Program-made: the position numbers and the translations under genes
Source of the DNA: Amphiura filiformis
Lineage: Eukaryota; Echinodermata; Ophiuroidea; Amphilepidida; Amphiuridae
Assembly (NCBI RefSeq): GCF_039555335.1
Contig: NC_092628.1
Span: 77,502,713 to 77,566,712, forward strand
DNA: 64,000 nt
Direction of reading: 5' to 3'
Shown here: piece after piece, positions 13,501-28,500 of the stretch
How positions within the stretch are numbered: the first letter of the stretch is position 1
How the letters are laid out: each line of letters starts with the position of its first letter
Notes under the pieces: generated by a model
Told to the model about the DNA's origin: nothing
Databases searched by the model: none
Seen by the model: only the letters and a program-made list of their open reading frames with translations

Positions 13501-16500
13501 ATTTTGCAACACTCTTTCTTTCTCTTCTAATTTCCTAACCACCTGGTTCTGTGCATCCACCTGTGTCTGTAAGGTAGCCACTTGGTCCCCTAATACGTCC
13601 TTCTCCTCACGTAATAACTTGTGAATTTGGTTGGCTTTGATCCGCTGAAATAAAATGATACAATGTTTAATCGTCCAACCATTAAAGTTTCTAATTCTTA
13701 AAAGATTTAGTAATAAACTTTCTACCACCATCTTGCTATGATTGAGATTTTGCATTGATCAGTTAGGCTAAGAAATATGGCTTTGAAAAGCGAGAATTGT
13801 CACAGCCTAATGTTACTGCATTATGGGTAATAAGACTGAAATGTACCATTTAGCATGCAAAGAGATGGCAACAATAAAATACTATTTCAATTATCACAGG
13901 ACAGACAATTTTAGGGCAGAGCAACAATTTTACCTCCGACATGAGCTTGAAGTTGGCATCATCTTTCTCTCTGAGCTGTTGTAGTAACCTTGTATTCTGT
14001 TCCTGCATATCTTCAAATGCTTGGCCTGTCACATCCATTTCTGATAGCAATGCTTCTTCTTCCTAAATAGGTTACATCATGACAAATATGTTGTCACAAA
14101 AATTGTTAGTACTAATAAAGATATTTAAGAAGATTTTGCATAACAAGTTAGTATTTCTTTCCCTACATCTTTCATTGCCGACATAATTAATGTCTACAGG
14201 TTACCAAGGAAACCGTACTGTACAATTCTATTGTCTGGTAAAATCCAGTGAATCTATAACTGGTTATTTCCACGGAGCGCCCCTAATGCCCCACAAACTT
14301 ATCCTCTGATGTGTAATTGATTTGGATAATGGTACACATGCATTTCTTTCATACGCTATAGCTGCCATTCATACTAGGTACCCATGTTGACTGCATGAAG
14401 GATATCAATGGCAAACCATTCACGTTGATATCCACTGTTAGTTCACTTGATAAGATTTACATATTCACAAGCTAGCTTTCTAGTAAATGTTTAAAAAATA
14501 AACCCATGTAAAATGAGCCACTGCTTCTTCTCTTCAATACCAATTATGTGAGGACACAATGACATGCTGGACACATGCTGCTGTTAAAGTCAATTTGTTT
14601 GTGCTCTTTTCTTCTGCATACAGGTGCCGTGTGATAATTGATAACCTCACCTGTTTCTTTTCACCCAGTTTCTTTTGGAGTTGATGTACAGCCTCTTCTA
14701 ATGTCCGTATCTTCCTCCTTTGGTCGTCATCTCCCAGATTACGATTCTCACTTCTTTCCCTGTCCTCTGAGTGTCTCAGTCTCTGCCTCAAGTCCTCCAC
14801 TTCTGCTCTGACTCTTCTCTCTGCTGCCATAAGCTGTCATGAGGATAAAACACAAGAAACTCTCACTCAATTTCATTATCACCGTTATTTGACTTTTTAG
14901 AATCATTCTCACCAACTATGTCATGTTTTAAGACTCATTTATTTAAGGATGCCTATCATTTGAGTTAATGTCTTGTGTAAAATGTAATACTGCCATAAGC
15001 GATACTGGCACTATATAAGCTCTCATTATCATTACGTTATCATTATTATTTTGACTTGTCAACTGGGCAACAAATAATGTCATAAATATGTTGTCATTTT
15101 GCTGTGGTCCAGTGGTTAGACATCCGGGCATGTTGTCTCCTTTGCACAAAATTGCAAGCACATGCATAGCAACCAGCGTGACAAAGGGGAATCGAAGACA
15201 GATACACTTTTCCCTTTTGCGTGACGTCAGGTTGACCAAAAGAATCTTGACTTCAAATATAGCCTTCATACATGAAATGTCAGAAATGCTGTGATAAAAA
15301 ATTTACAACAATTTCTTATTTTTTCCATCACTCCTCTTAAGTCATTAAAATAATGCATTTGCTTTGCGTTACCTATGAAGTTATAGCTATGGATCAATGC
15401 ACACATGAATGAATCTTACTGTAGATTACTACAAATGAATCAAAGAATCTTTACCTGTACTTTGTCTCTCTGTTCTTTTGCTGAGCCTTTGTACATGTCT
15501 AACAGTAGTTTCATTTCCTTCTGACTTTCCTGAGCTTTCCTGTGTTGAGGAGAAACAAATTTGTTTGAGGATATTTGGTTACAGATTACAGATCATTTTT
15601 TGAAACTGACACATACTATATATAGCTGATATTAGTATGAAAGAACATGCAATATTTCAAATCATCAGCTGTATGCTGTAAACAGGTTATCAATAATTTA
15701 GGTCCGATTATCAAAATGTAACCTTTATTGATATAAAAACTGAAAAGTGCTTCCTAATTAATTGACTTTTTTGCTTAATCCCATAAAAGCCTTTGTGGGT
15801 AGACCTTCATGTGCACTTCACAGCTTTGAAATGAAAAGTAACGATGTCCACTAAACGATGTGCACATTGACGTGACGTCAAATGACGACATCTCATGTCT
15901 ACCAGCAAAGGCGTATGGGAGTTACCGAAAAGGTCAATTATGTACATGGATAAAATGGATGATAGCTTTATCGCTAGATGGGTGAAAGAATATCACAGAA
16001 GCATTATATTTTAATAATTCTGTGGACTACAGAGTTGAACTAGCACCTACTTCAAATTTGCTTTGAGTTCTTTGATAAGATCAGCATCTGACTTTGGTCC
16101 ACTGTCCCTCCTATCTCTCTCATCTTTTGTCTTCTCCTTGTCTTTATCCCTGTCTCTCCTGTCTGGATGATGATGATGGTCATCTCTTCTCCCAGGAGGA
16201 CCATGAGTTGGTTCCCTTGAGCTGCTTCCACTGCCACCTGGACCCGATGATGAGCTGCCACTACTGTTGCTATAGCTACTGCTACTTCCATGGCTGTTGG
16301 CATTGGCTAAATCAGTTTTTAGCTGTTGAAGGCAAATAGGCAAATTATGATCAATTCCAAATTGATAAGTTTTTTAAATCAAGGAGTTCACATATTTTCT
16401 ATAGTCCATTTTATAGTTAGGATACAAAAAAAATAAATTGTTTGCTTGTCCATAGATCATTATCAGAAGTTTGATCGGTCGGTCGGTTTAAATATATTTT

Positions 16501-19500
16501 CTTATATTTTTTTATCAAGTGCCAAAAGTATAATGTGAAGCACTTGTTTATATGTAAAACACTCGCTGACCACAGAATTTCCACCGAAGACAAATTCAAT
16601 GTAAACCCTACTTTATTTGCATGTACATGTCTGACAGACTTGAAATACTGCACTTTAAGTTCAACAATGCTTTACTTTTTAGACGCTGAAAATGATAATA
16701 TGAAATATCGAAACCCTTAGCCAGGTACGACTAGACAGGGGAAACATGCAGGAATTTCAGGTGAAAAGTTCTTGACTTTTTTTGGAAAATTGTAAAGAAA
16801 ACCTTTTTTCAAAAATAAAAAAAGTTCTTCGGTCGGGACTGCCGAGACAGTCGGTCGGACAAGGACAAGCAACCAACTTTTTTGGGGGGCCTCACTCTGC
16901 AAATGAGTTACCCAAGAATGTATATTCAATCTTGTAGTTTAATTATGGTAACACTATCACATTCCTATTGCTGCCAACCCCAGAGGTAGGGCTACTCTAG
17001 AGTACCAGTGCAGTACCAATCCAGTACCTGTACTGTAGGTGTGTCTGTACTGTATGTGTGAATGTTTGTACCCTACAGTACCTACCCAGTAGAGTACCAA
17101 TGAAGTAGCTGGGCAGTAGTGTACCACTGGGGCGGCAGTAATTAAGAACCTGGTTGTGAATGTTTCATCAGCATGAATCTAATAATTTAATTCCATCCAT
17201 CTTGAAACAGGTTCCTTTGATCTGGAACTCTTGTTCCGGAATAAACATCTTTGTTGAAAGTTCTAAAATTGAATTTCCAAAATGTACCTTTGCGATTTCA
17301 GCAGTTGCTTCTTTTAGTTTACGTCTGTGTCTATTGATTTCTCCTTTGAGCTGCGAGTTGTGACTCTGGAAACTGGCTACTAGATGTCGTAACTCTCTAT
17401 TAATTGGCCCTGTGTAAAAGAAATTACATTAATTTTAAGTCATAAATGAAATGACAACATAATATAGGTTTTGATGACTTACACTTCAATATTAAATCAT
17501 TTACAAGAGAAATTTTTTGAAAACTTGGGGTTCATGTTTGGGATATGATTTGATTTAGGTTGAGATAAAGTTCAAGGTATTAAATGCAAGGCAGAAAAAT
17601 CACAATTAGGGAAACAATTGTTTTTTGGGATTCTTTTGTCTCATCTCCAAAGAAACGGCAAAAGATGAGTATAACAATCTGTTATGGTCAGTCAGGGTAC
17701 ATAATATGACAGCTTATTGGAAATCTGGCAGCTAAACAAATACTTTGATGAAGTAAAATGCAAAACACTTTTCAGCGCCGTCTCAGTGTAGTACACATGT
17801 GATGTCAAGCGTGTGCATCTGAACCTTGCGCAAAATATTATGCGCTGGATGGTTACTAGTATGCTTAATTTGTAATTTGGCATTTAGTTTAATTCATTAT
17901 ACTGCCATTCTTTAGCATATATACATACCTGCTTGCTCATTGGCGGCTAGATTCTGTTCAAATTCTATCCTTAGCATTTCATATTCTTTGCGTACTTGTG
18001 CAAGTGTGTCTTCTAACTGGATCACTTCTGTACGAAGTTTCTTTTGGCATGCTAGTTCATCAGTCTGAAGAGAATAAACATTTAATTAAAGTCAAAGCTT
18101 GTTCAGTTCCATTTCTATCGCAACATATCACTTTGGGAAACATATCACTCACATGCCAAATGTGAAAACGAAAAAACAAATGAGTCAAGCCCAAACATAT
18201 TAGCATGGAAAATCATCATGTAACACAGTAACAGTCCATAATAAGCCTAGCAACAACCATACAGACATGAAATATGATCGTAACATGCTTCAAGTATATC
18301 TTCAATACGAAAGGTCAAAATTTTCAAATAATGGTTGTCATTTCATCCCAGCTACATACACTTAAGTGCATATCATTAGATTTCTAATACTTTGAGAACT
18401 GTTAAATGTCACAAATGATAATTTCTAATAATTTGCCATAAAATTTGTATTATATTGGGCATTTCAAAAAAATTTATATCAGAATGACATTCCACATATT
18501 CAGAATGCAATATGGTGTGTCTGATGTGCTTTCAGGTCCCACAAATAAATACTGTGCAAAGGGTGGTGACAGACCCCTTAATACAGTCCTCCTGATTCTT
18601 TTGGCTACAATTTTATTAGAATAAGACTCTGCTACTGGGTCAATAGTGTACAGCTGGGGTTCTCAATAGGTGACCAGCCAACAAATAAGTGGTCAGCCTT
18701 TGAAGAGCTCTGAAATGTACAGTAAACATAGCAAAACAAGGTGTATATAGCTCTTAAACACAGGATCTTGGAAACGAGTTTGGCACAGTTGTGGCCCGCA
18801 AGCAAATATGTTCGCCAAACAATGTGCACATCAATTAGCGTGATGTCAAATGACGATATCCCAGGTCAACCCGCAAAGACTTATGGGATTTAATGAAAAG
18901 GTCAACTGAGTGCCCTTGGTGTACAGCTTGTCCTGTTTTAATACTGACCTCCATCTGTTCTATCTGCCTTAGATGTGTATTTTTAGTTTTCTGTACCAGG
19001 CTTCTAGACTCTTCCAGTTGTAGCTTCATTTCCTGTGCCTCTTTGAAGAGCACCGAGAATTGTGACTTGAGATTGATGTAACCTGCTGTCTCTATAACCA
19101 CATGGTCTGGTAGTCGCTTCAACTGGACATGGTAAATAAATATTAAGATATGTCAGTGATGTGTGATTTCATAATCATCTGCTGTATATGACTTCATGAA
19201 CTGATGTTGCATATTTGGCATGCTTGTCAAATGCAACTCTTGAAGGCCTTTTGAAAAAACATATCATGACCTAGCCTTACTCTGTCTCAAGAATGGATGT
19301 TGATAAATGAGATGGAATTACAAATTTGATGAAAGAACTAATTATGAAAACCAAATCAAATCAGGACATCCACATGCACATCTTAACTAGTCGTCATATT
19401 TTACAACATGAAATTTTCACATCATTTTGGGAAAAGTCCTTATATTTTTGCAAAATTGATACAATTCCTTACAAGTAGAGCCTATGAAATAAAGAAACCT

Positions 19501-22500
19501 AAAATATGACGTAAGAATAATTGTACCAGTTGTAATTGATATAATCTGTAGAAATAAGTTTTTGTGCAAATTTGTTCTCAAATCAAAAATAAGGGTCCCC
19601 CTATTTGAGTTGAAATGATCTTCTTTACATCATTTTTGTGAAAATTTTTAGGTTTTTTTCAAGAAACGAATTTGGAGAATAATCTAGTAATGTGGATATG
19701 GTCTGGGCGATTATAAAACACCAATCCAATTTGATGGGTTATATAAGAAAATATACATTTGAAGCAACCTGTCGCTTTATAGCTGAGTGAATTGCCTTTG
19801 AATTTTACACAGTACCATAGAGTGCAATGTATTTGTGGTATACTTATGACGTGGATCCTTTAGTGCGATAAAAATTAACAAATCCTTTTCAGTGAAAATT
19901 TTCAAGCATATAAAAAAATTCCCATTAAAGTATTTTGTCAGGGACTCATTTATATTTGAAACAATGTCAAATACTCACATCTAGTTTGAGGCTTTCCATT
20001 TCGCTGACCGTCTCCTGGTGTTTCTCCTCAAGTTTCTCCAGTTCTGCTGCACGACTTGTTGCCAACTCTTTCTGTTCTTCTAACTCATTAAATATACTTT
20101 GGAGCTACAAGGTGAAAATAAAAGATAATCAAATCACATTAAGTTAAACATCATTGACTACAGATTTGACACAGGTTTTTTTTATAATGAATTTGAATTT
20201 TTCAGGTTAATTTGTTGTGTTTTTAGTATGTATTAACATTACTGAACATTAGTCAGCAATATTTATAATAGTAGTCTTCTACTATGTTGAATGTTAATCA
20301 GGGTACTTCGCAAGTTCAATATCACATAGTGACATCCTGGTGTAAGGTGTTCTACAATGGCTTAGCTTGGGAAATTGCCTATGTGATCTTTATGTTACAC
20401 AAGGCCAAAAGGCAACACATCTTGCACATCTATGGCAGTTAGCCAACTCACTAATAAATGCATTATTATTTTATTTGGGTGGCAGCAGACATCCAAAATG
20501 TATGTATCCATGGTTCATATGCCAGTTGTCAACAAATCCTGAAATGACTCAATATGTGACATGATCAAGGGGAATGAGTCACATGTCGGCCCTGGTCGAA
20601 AATGAGTTTTACACATGTTTCTGAAGAGGACATTTAGAGCTTTCAGAAACTGAAAACCCCATGTTGATATGACTTTTCTTTGTGAAGTTACGTCAATTTA
20701 TCAATCGCTGAAAACAATATAAAACAAAAGAATTTTAACACTTTCTTTGCCAATATCTCAAAATCAATATTAGCGACATCTGACTCATTTCCCTTGATCG
20801 TGTCACATATATGTAACTTGAGTGCTTTTGAGCAGGATCACCCCAAATCAGGAAATTTCCTGAAAATTGGCATCTCTAATCAGTCGATATGTCATACCAA
20901 AACACAAACACACATATCCCTTACACACATACCACTTAAATCAATTATTGCAGTATGCACTTATTGCCATATTGTAATATTTCCATTAAAATAGATTAGT
21001 ATTTCTTTTCCATAAAATGTTAGCTTTTACTGTCAGGTATGTCCTCTTTTAATTTTGAGCCGAACAAGTGAGGTCAAGCAAATTGGAATTTACTACCAGC
21101 GCCAATGCGTGTTACTTCGTCGGTCGTGCTACGGTAAGATCCTTTGATGTTTGTGTATGATTGTCTAGCATGCAATGTACGTACCGGGGTACGTACTGTG
21201 TTATGAACATCGCATACGCGTTCCACTAGTCTTATTAAGACAGTTTATTCAAAATCTGGGATTTTGAGAAAACTGTAGTTGATTTTTGCAGAATTTCTTA
21301 GTTCACTGAAGTACATTGCAATTCTGTAAAAAAACAGAATCTAAAGAAATATTGATGGTGTTCTCCATCAGCAAATGTTACAATATAGCTTTAAAACACA
21401 CACACACCCCCACCCCCCATACACTTATAATATGTAATAGTTATATCAACTTACCTGTTTATCTCCAAATTTGGAACCGTCCCCAAGATTCAAACCCCCA
21501 CAGAATGTAGCTGTCTTTAGTTTGGTATAGCTCTCTTCAAGTAAGATTTCTAGTTTGTAAGCTCTTTGATGGGCTTGACTCAAATCATACTGCATGTCAT
21601 CAATCATGTTAGATGATTCAGCCAGTTTGGTGTTGGCATTCTCAAGCTTGTCAATCTGATCAGTCAGCTGTTGGAGTGAAGAGGGGAAAGAAGTTTTATA
21701 CAAGGGAATAATCCTGTATTGATTCAGGAGGTGAGTAATAGACTGCTTCGCTCATTCGTCAACTGTCTGGGTTGACGATTGAGAAACTATAAGTGTCTGA
21801 CTTTGCAAACAGATTCTGGTGATCTGAGATTGTGCAGTTGTATCGAAATTGATCTTTTGACCGTGTTTGTTATTTAACACATATTTTAGAACTTCGGCGC
21901 ATGATCGTGTCACAACGGTGTGGTACAACGGCGCAGTAGACGGGTGCAGATAGGTAGTTGCGCTATGGTGCACAACCAGTCTCACAAGAATATTTTCATG
22001 AGTCTGACACAATACGAGCGGTAACTTGTCGCTACAAGCAAAACAAATACATGCGCAGTGTAGACCAATGAAGGATTTGGTCTAAGGCGAGTATAGTCAG
22101 CATACTATTCATTCACCGGGTGCTCCACATGTACTACAGACATTGTTTTTGATTAGAATCTTCTAAGCTTCTGCCATGGTATTTGCCTTTATATGTTTTA
22201 AAAGAATCAAAATTGTTCCTGTTTTTAATCATTTTCTTAATTTCTTTTCATGAGCTAAAGCTACATGGTTTCATTCAGTATAGCTTTAAAAACACATTTT
22301 TGTGGCTATAAGTGGCTATATTATGTTGAAAAAGAATGTACATCTACACCGAAACCAGCATTTTTCATATACTGATAATAAGTAAAAGATTACGAAGGTT
22401 ATTTGAAAACTTACAGCAAACAACCATGTGTCTGATATTATAAGAAAACTCCTTATTCAAATCGAATGCTTACAAACATGCATTATTGGATATGATAATG

Positions 22501-25500
22501 ACTAACCTGTAATGTCATCTTCTGATGCTGATCCTGTAGTGATGTAACAAGCTGTTGTACTCTTTGATTCTCTTCTTTCAGATGACTGTTCATTGATTTC
22601 ACTGCTTCATCAATACTTTCTGTTTTCAGAAGAAACAACAGATTTAAATTTGTTCAACAAGTTAACGGGACTGATATGGGATTGGGTTCTGAGCATAGCT
22701 GCATTTCAATTCCATTGTACACACTATTACTATGCATGTATCATGATAAATAAAGTAATTTGTTCAAAATTTACTTATAAAATAACTTTATTTCCATCAA
22801 ATAATATCAAACAAACATCTTGGATAGGCATCTTTCTTATCTTCAAAAAGTTTTGTCATATACTAGCATGAAAATTTTTGTTGTATCGTTAAGACAACTT
22901 CGAGCCATTTGGTGGGCTTATTTGAGTAGTTTTTACACAACGACTACAATGATTTATTTTGAATCAGACTGAACCGAGAATCACAGTACATCATCAGTAC
23001 AATTTAAGTCCTGGAATAGTGACATTTACTGAAAGTGGCACACAAATTATCACAAATAATTTTGTGTAAATTTTGTTTCATAGGACTATCATCTCACATG
23101 GTGAAAAGGTATAGCATGTTGCAATAGGCGAATTGCTCAAGAATCGATCAATATCACGAAGTTTATTTTTGCTAACTAATGTATAACATCACGGCAGTCA
23201 AGCCCTATGGGTTGGCATTGTGCACTATAAATCCCCAAATTTACATTTAAATTAAATATTTTTAACAGCATACAGGTTGTTTGATTGGTACCCAGTAGTT
23301 TTCCTGTGATGTGGACATGACTGCCACATCAAATTGCAACTTAGGATCCACATAATTTGTTGATTAATGTCATAAACAGTCGTATAACTACAAATTATGG
23401 TCATTTCAAAAAAACCTTGCTGCATTTAGCAGAAGCAAGCTTTTTAATAACCATCAAAACAGATGGGTACCAATCATTTTGATACAGCCTGTATAACTCA
23501 AATTCTTGATTGTTTTCTAACTACTCACCATTTTTTTCCATGCCCTCTACAAGCTTTCTGTATCTCTCCTGTAGATTTTCAAATGATTGTTGAAGACGGT
23601 TGACAGCTTCCTTGGAGAACGAACAACGATCTTCAATGGCTTGGTCAATCTCACTCTGGTCTGAGGTGGCTAGCTTGTTCAGGAATGAAGATAATGATTC
23701 TTTCTCTGAAAGAAATGACAATGGATTGAATGTTATAATTGGCACTTAGCAATGACTATAAATCAAAACTTCTTTCCAAACTGCAATTCACCTGGTCTAT
23801 TAGTGAATCGAAGAGACAGAGTTGATATCAAATTTGTAGTCTTTTAAGAGAAATACAGATGAAATAATTATTGCGTGTTACACACCAGTGAGCTCAACAT
23901 CTCTCTCTATAATATGGTTATTACCATTAAAGCCATATTATAACATTTTCATACAAAATAGATTAGCATTTCTTTGCCATAAAATGTTTACTTTTTGAGC
24001 CGAACAACTACGGCAGAGCAAAGAAAATTGGAATTTACTACTAGCACATATGTCGCCAATACGTACCACTCCTTCGGTCATGTTATGGTACGGCCATTTG
24101 TTGTGTAGATCACCGTCGCGCACGCCGTGTACGTACTGTGTGTTATGAACATCGTGTATGCGTTCGACTAATAATTCCATCTTAATAATAAAATGTTGAT
24201 TCAGGCGTTTTATTCAAAATCTCGGATTTTGACAAAACTACAGCACCTAGAGTCTTGATTTTTTCAGGGTATATTGGTTTAATAAAGTACAATATAATCG
24301 TGTAAAAAATTAATTTTAAAAAATCAGTGAGGGCGTCCTCCTCAGCAAATGTTATAATATGGCTTTAAGTAACAAACACAATTCAAGGCATTTTCTTTTC
24401 ATCTTGAAAATGGCCTTAAACAACTGTTTATTATTATTCACATTTTCACTTCCTTTGACACTCCTCCCTGTGTCATTATTTTGCCAACATTTTCCTCCCT
24501 CCCTCCCCACTGTGGATGTGCTTGTCAGAAAAAGTCTTGTTCATGCTCACCACAAATATGGTATAAGTAATTACACTATACTGCAAAAATATATTCACCA
24601 TCCAGCGTTGGAAATAGCTGGTATCGTGTAGCAAAATGCTACACAATTTTATCAATTTACTACACAATTTTGGAGTTGAGTAGCATTTTTATGCCATAGA
24701 CTTACACACTAAAGTATGTGAAAGAGAAAAGTATTGAAAGCAAATTTTGCTACGCATAAATGCTTAATTCCAACATTGTCACCATCAAAATCAGGATTCT
24801 TACATTCATCTACATACGGTATTATTGCCGACAGCGATTGACAGGCAAACATGATGCATGGTGGGAACGAAAAGGGCTCAAAAACTATCCAATTTGTCAC
24901 CCGCAACTGCAAATTTGAGCACTTTTTGTTCCCAGCATGCATCGCTTTGGCTTATCGATTGCTATCAGCAATATACCTTATAGGAGTACTCCATCCATTC
25001 TTATTAGGTCAGATTATGGTGTAGTATGTTCCCAAGTTATACAAATTAAATCATGTTGCGTTGTCACTGACCTTTAACCTCTTCCTTGATTTCCTTGTTG
25101 TCGGCATCTGGTTCTGATTTGATGCTATCTTGACTCAATCCTTCATCTCCTCCTGGAGGAGTGCTCCTATCAGCTAGGGGTTCCTCCTTCACGGTGATAC
25201 CAACTTTATTCTCACCATCTGTGCTGGTAGTAGCTGGTGCTGATCCCTCAGTTTTTGTTGCTTCTCCACCATCAGTGGTATTCACTTCCATGGGTTCACT
25301 GCCTTCTTTACTCTCTTTTTCCGATGCTATATTAAGTGAGGAAACAGGTAAACAATGTCAAAGGCATACCAACAATAGTAACCAAAATTAAGAAATAAAG
25401 AATAATGCAGTATCCTTTGCACCCAAAAGTCTCTAAGGCAGTAAAAATGCAAATAATGGGTGAGATGATTATTAACATTTTTTATTTCCAAGGACACATT

Positions 25501-28500
25501 ATTTGGGTGTAAATGATAAGGCAGCAACCTTTATTTTGATACTTTATAGCAAAAATAATATGATTTAAAGAGAAAATATCGCTTTATTTGCCAAAATATT
25601 TGTTGTTTACATGAAGGTAAAACACAGACACATATTCACAATGGACGTAGCAGCGCGTACTGCGGGAAATTTTAACCGTAACCTTGCATATATCTTTGTG
25701 TACAATGGGCATGCTTTATTGCATTCCATTGTAATCAGAGCACACTATTTCAAACAGTGCTTTCATTGGACAGTGTGTGATTAAAATAAGCGTTGTGAGG
25801 GTAATAGAATAATGAATAAAATGCATTTAAAGAAAAAACTTGTTAATGATTAAAATAGTATAAATACATAAAAATATTTAATGCCTGAATTGGCATGGTA
25901 AAAAATATAGCACAATGTCAAATTTTGACTTTCCCATTTCAAGAGGTGAAGCAAAATGAAATTAACTTTGTGAAAATGTGACAGAGTGATATATTTATAC
26001 CATTGCTCAAACATAGGCAGGTAATATTTGTTTTATTATATATGAAACAATTTTTTTCCAGACTTCGAATAGAACAAACTATTCAACAGCTCAAATCAAT
26101 GCCATCATTATGTAATACAGAACATTTCCACAAGGACAAAGGCATTCCTAATCCGGAAAATTGCCCTAGAGAGGGAAATGGAAAACTATTCAGTTATAGT
26201 CTAGTCTACTCAATAATTATTGTATGTGCCAAATCATCACATAGATACAGATACTTTCCTGCCATTACCTGTGATGTATATGCAGGCTGGAAAATAAGCC
26301 CCTGGTTCATTGAAAATAGCCCCTGGTTCCCTGAAAAAACCCCGTACATCAGGGGCTAATTTTTTTACAAAGTAGCCCCTGGTCCAGTGCTTCTTATTTC
26401 CCAGCCTGATTGAGTGAGGTATCAAAATGTACGTACAAAAGATTTCCCCATCCAATGAATAGCCTCTGGTTCACTGAAAAAGCCCCTGGTTCCCTGTAAA
26501 ACCCAGTGAACAAGAGGCTATTTTTTTTACAAAGTAGAGCTTCTTATTTCCCAGCCTGTGTATATATGGCACTTATGTAGGCACCGGAGTTTCGCGCGAT
26601 TTAAAACGGCAAAATGCGTGGCCGTTTTTTTATAAAGCGCGAAAATGCACGAAAATTCAAGTAAAATAGCGCGAAAATGCGTTTTCCATTTTTTTTGTAT
26701 CCATTGATGAAGCCACACGCAATTCAAAGTAAATCAAGTATGCCGAATTCTGCACCTATTTCACACATGCTAGTCCGAAGTATTTCTCTCCATGAATTTG
26801 ATACATTATGTGAACAATGCAAATTTTATGTGAAAAGCTACTACTGTACTGTACAATAAACATTTTAATGCATAAGTGTACTTTTTTGTTTTTTTTTATG
26901 TTGTTTTTGTCATGAACTGATTCGTATATCTCGCGTGTGCTCTGTGACTTATATCCTACCCTTCTTCGCTCAATCAATTATGCATATGATTAATGATGTC
27001 ACTCATACATACGATCGATGTAAAGAATTAACTACCACACATGGTAACACGTCATGGAAAAAAATCGGACATTTGCATATCACGGAAGGGCTTCCGGGGA
27101 GGATATTGTGCTGTCTGGACTCACGTAAACAGGCGCTGGGCTAGACTGCGCTGCATTCCTTTTTTTTTTTTTCTTTTTTTTTTTTTTTGTTTCGGCGTCC
27201 ACCGTCCCCTACACTCTTTCCCTACGCGTCCCTCTTCCGATCTAGGTTTCAGCACTTGCATGACCCATCACATCTCCAGTGACTGCCCTGCCTAGAGAAA
27301 AAAGGACTGCGGTAGTTGGATATGACCTGTGTGACCCACCATATCTTAACACATAGACTCAACCTCTTTCATCTCGAATCTGAGATGAATGTTAATGAAG
27401 TAAAAATCAATGTGGGTGGTAAATCTTAACCAATAACAGATAGGCAAGCATACATGTTTATGCATTAGCCCAACCCACTGTGTTCACTGAACCCAACCCA
27501 CGTGGGTAGCTCATTCAGATTTCATTTGACAGCTTAACCATCGCAGATATGCTTGCCGACGTCAAGCGTACTATACATTGTATTGGACCTTGTGCAAATA
27601 ATACGCTGGGCTGGACGGCTATTCAAACGGCTTAATTGGTAAAAACCACAGGATATGTGCATAAACAGCCAAGACTGCATTTTTAATGAGGTAACATCAT
27701 ACCCACTATAGAGTGCATAGTTCATTGTATATTCGAACTACAGTAGACCAGTTTTCTCATGGATATCTGAGCTGTTGAATCAGAACAGGAATGATGACTT
27801 TTCCATGGTCAGGTCAGAGAGATTAATTTAGGGAATGATAAATTAAACTGGTCTACTACAGTTTTCTCATGGATATCTGAGCTGTTGAATCAGAACAGGA
27901 ATGATGACTTTTCCATGGTCAGGTCAGAGAGATTAATTTAGGGAATGATAAATTAAACTGGTCTACTACAGTTTTCTCATGGATATCTGAGCTGTTGAAT
28001 CAGAACAGGAATGATGACTTTTCCATGGTCAGGTCAGAGAGATTAATTTAGGGAATGATAAATTAAACTGGTCTACTACAGTAGACTAGCGCTGGGCCTG
28101 CATCAAATGGAATATTGTGAATTTACATTGAAAAGTAGTGTGTTTGTCAAAATTCTCAAAATTCACGATGGACCACCAAAATCGCGATGGACCCCCAAAA
28201 TCGTGATTTTTTTGCGCTTTTTGCGCGATTGCGCGAAACTCCGGTGCCTACACTTATGCATTACAATACAACCAAATCACTTGTTCATACATAGCCATAC
28301 TTTGGTTGTGCTAGTTATTTTCACTTTCATTCTATTTAGATGTGACATTTAATTGTGTACTAATATGCTGTCTTTAGTATAACCACAATACTGTAGTGCG
28401 TGGCCTTGTTTGCCATTGCTGTTTTAAAGGGATACAGAGACAGTCACTGCTGACCCATATGTTTTTTTTTCGTATTTCACACTTTCCATCTGATTATACA

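Larger units (their letters stand above)
26577..28251. mobile_element. 1.68-kb element with 21-bp TIRs and 6-bp TSD
   Basis: Perfect inverted ends beginning GTAGGCACCGGAGTTTCGCG (21 bp match) are flanked by the direct repeat ACTTAT (26571-26576, 28252-28257). No transposase is seen. The interior contains an adapter-like sequence and a triple tandem repeat, so its internal sequence may be wrong. RNF20 intron 3. Confidence 0.7.

Noticed and set aside
15095..15290. tRNA-like 'GTGGTCCAGTGGTTAGA' suggesting a SINE
   Set aside because: Only an A-box-like string is present; no B box at the right spacing.
16052..16339. Other-frame and plus-strand open frames over RNF20 exon 12
   Set aside because: They are shadows of a low-complexity Ser/His/Arg/Asp exon whose real frame is fixed by homology and splice phase.
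27041..27295. 84-residue frame containing a Phe run
   Set aside because: It translates poly-T and adapter sequence.
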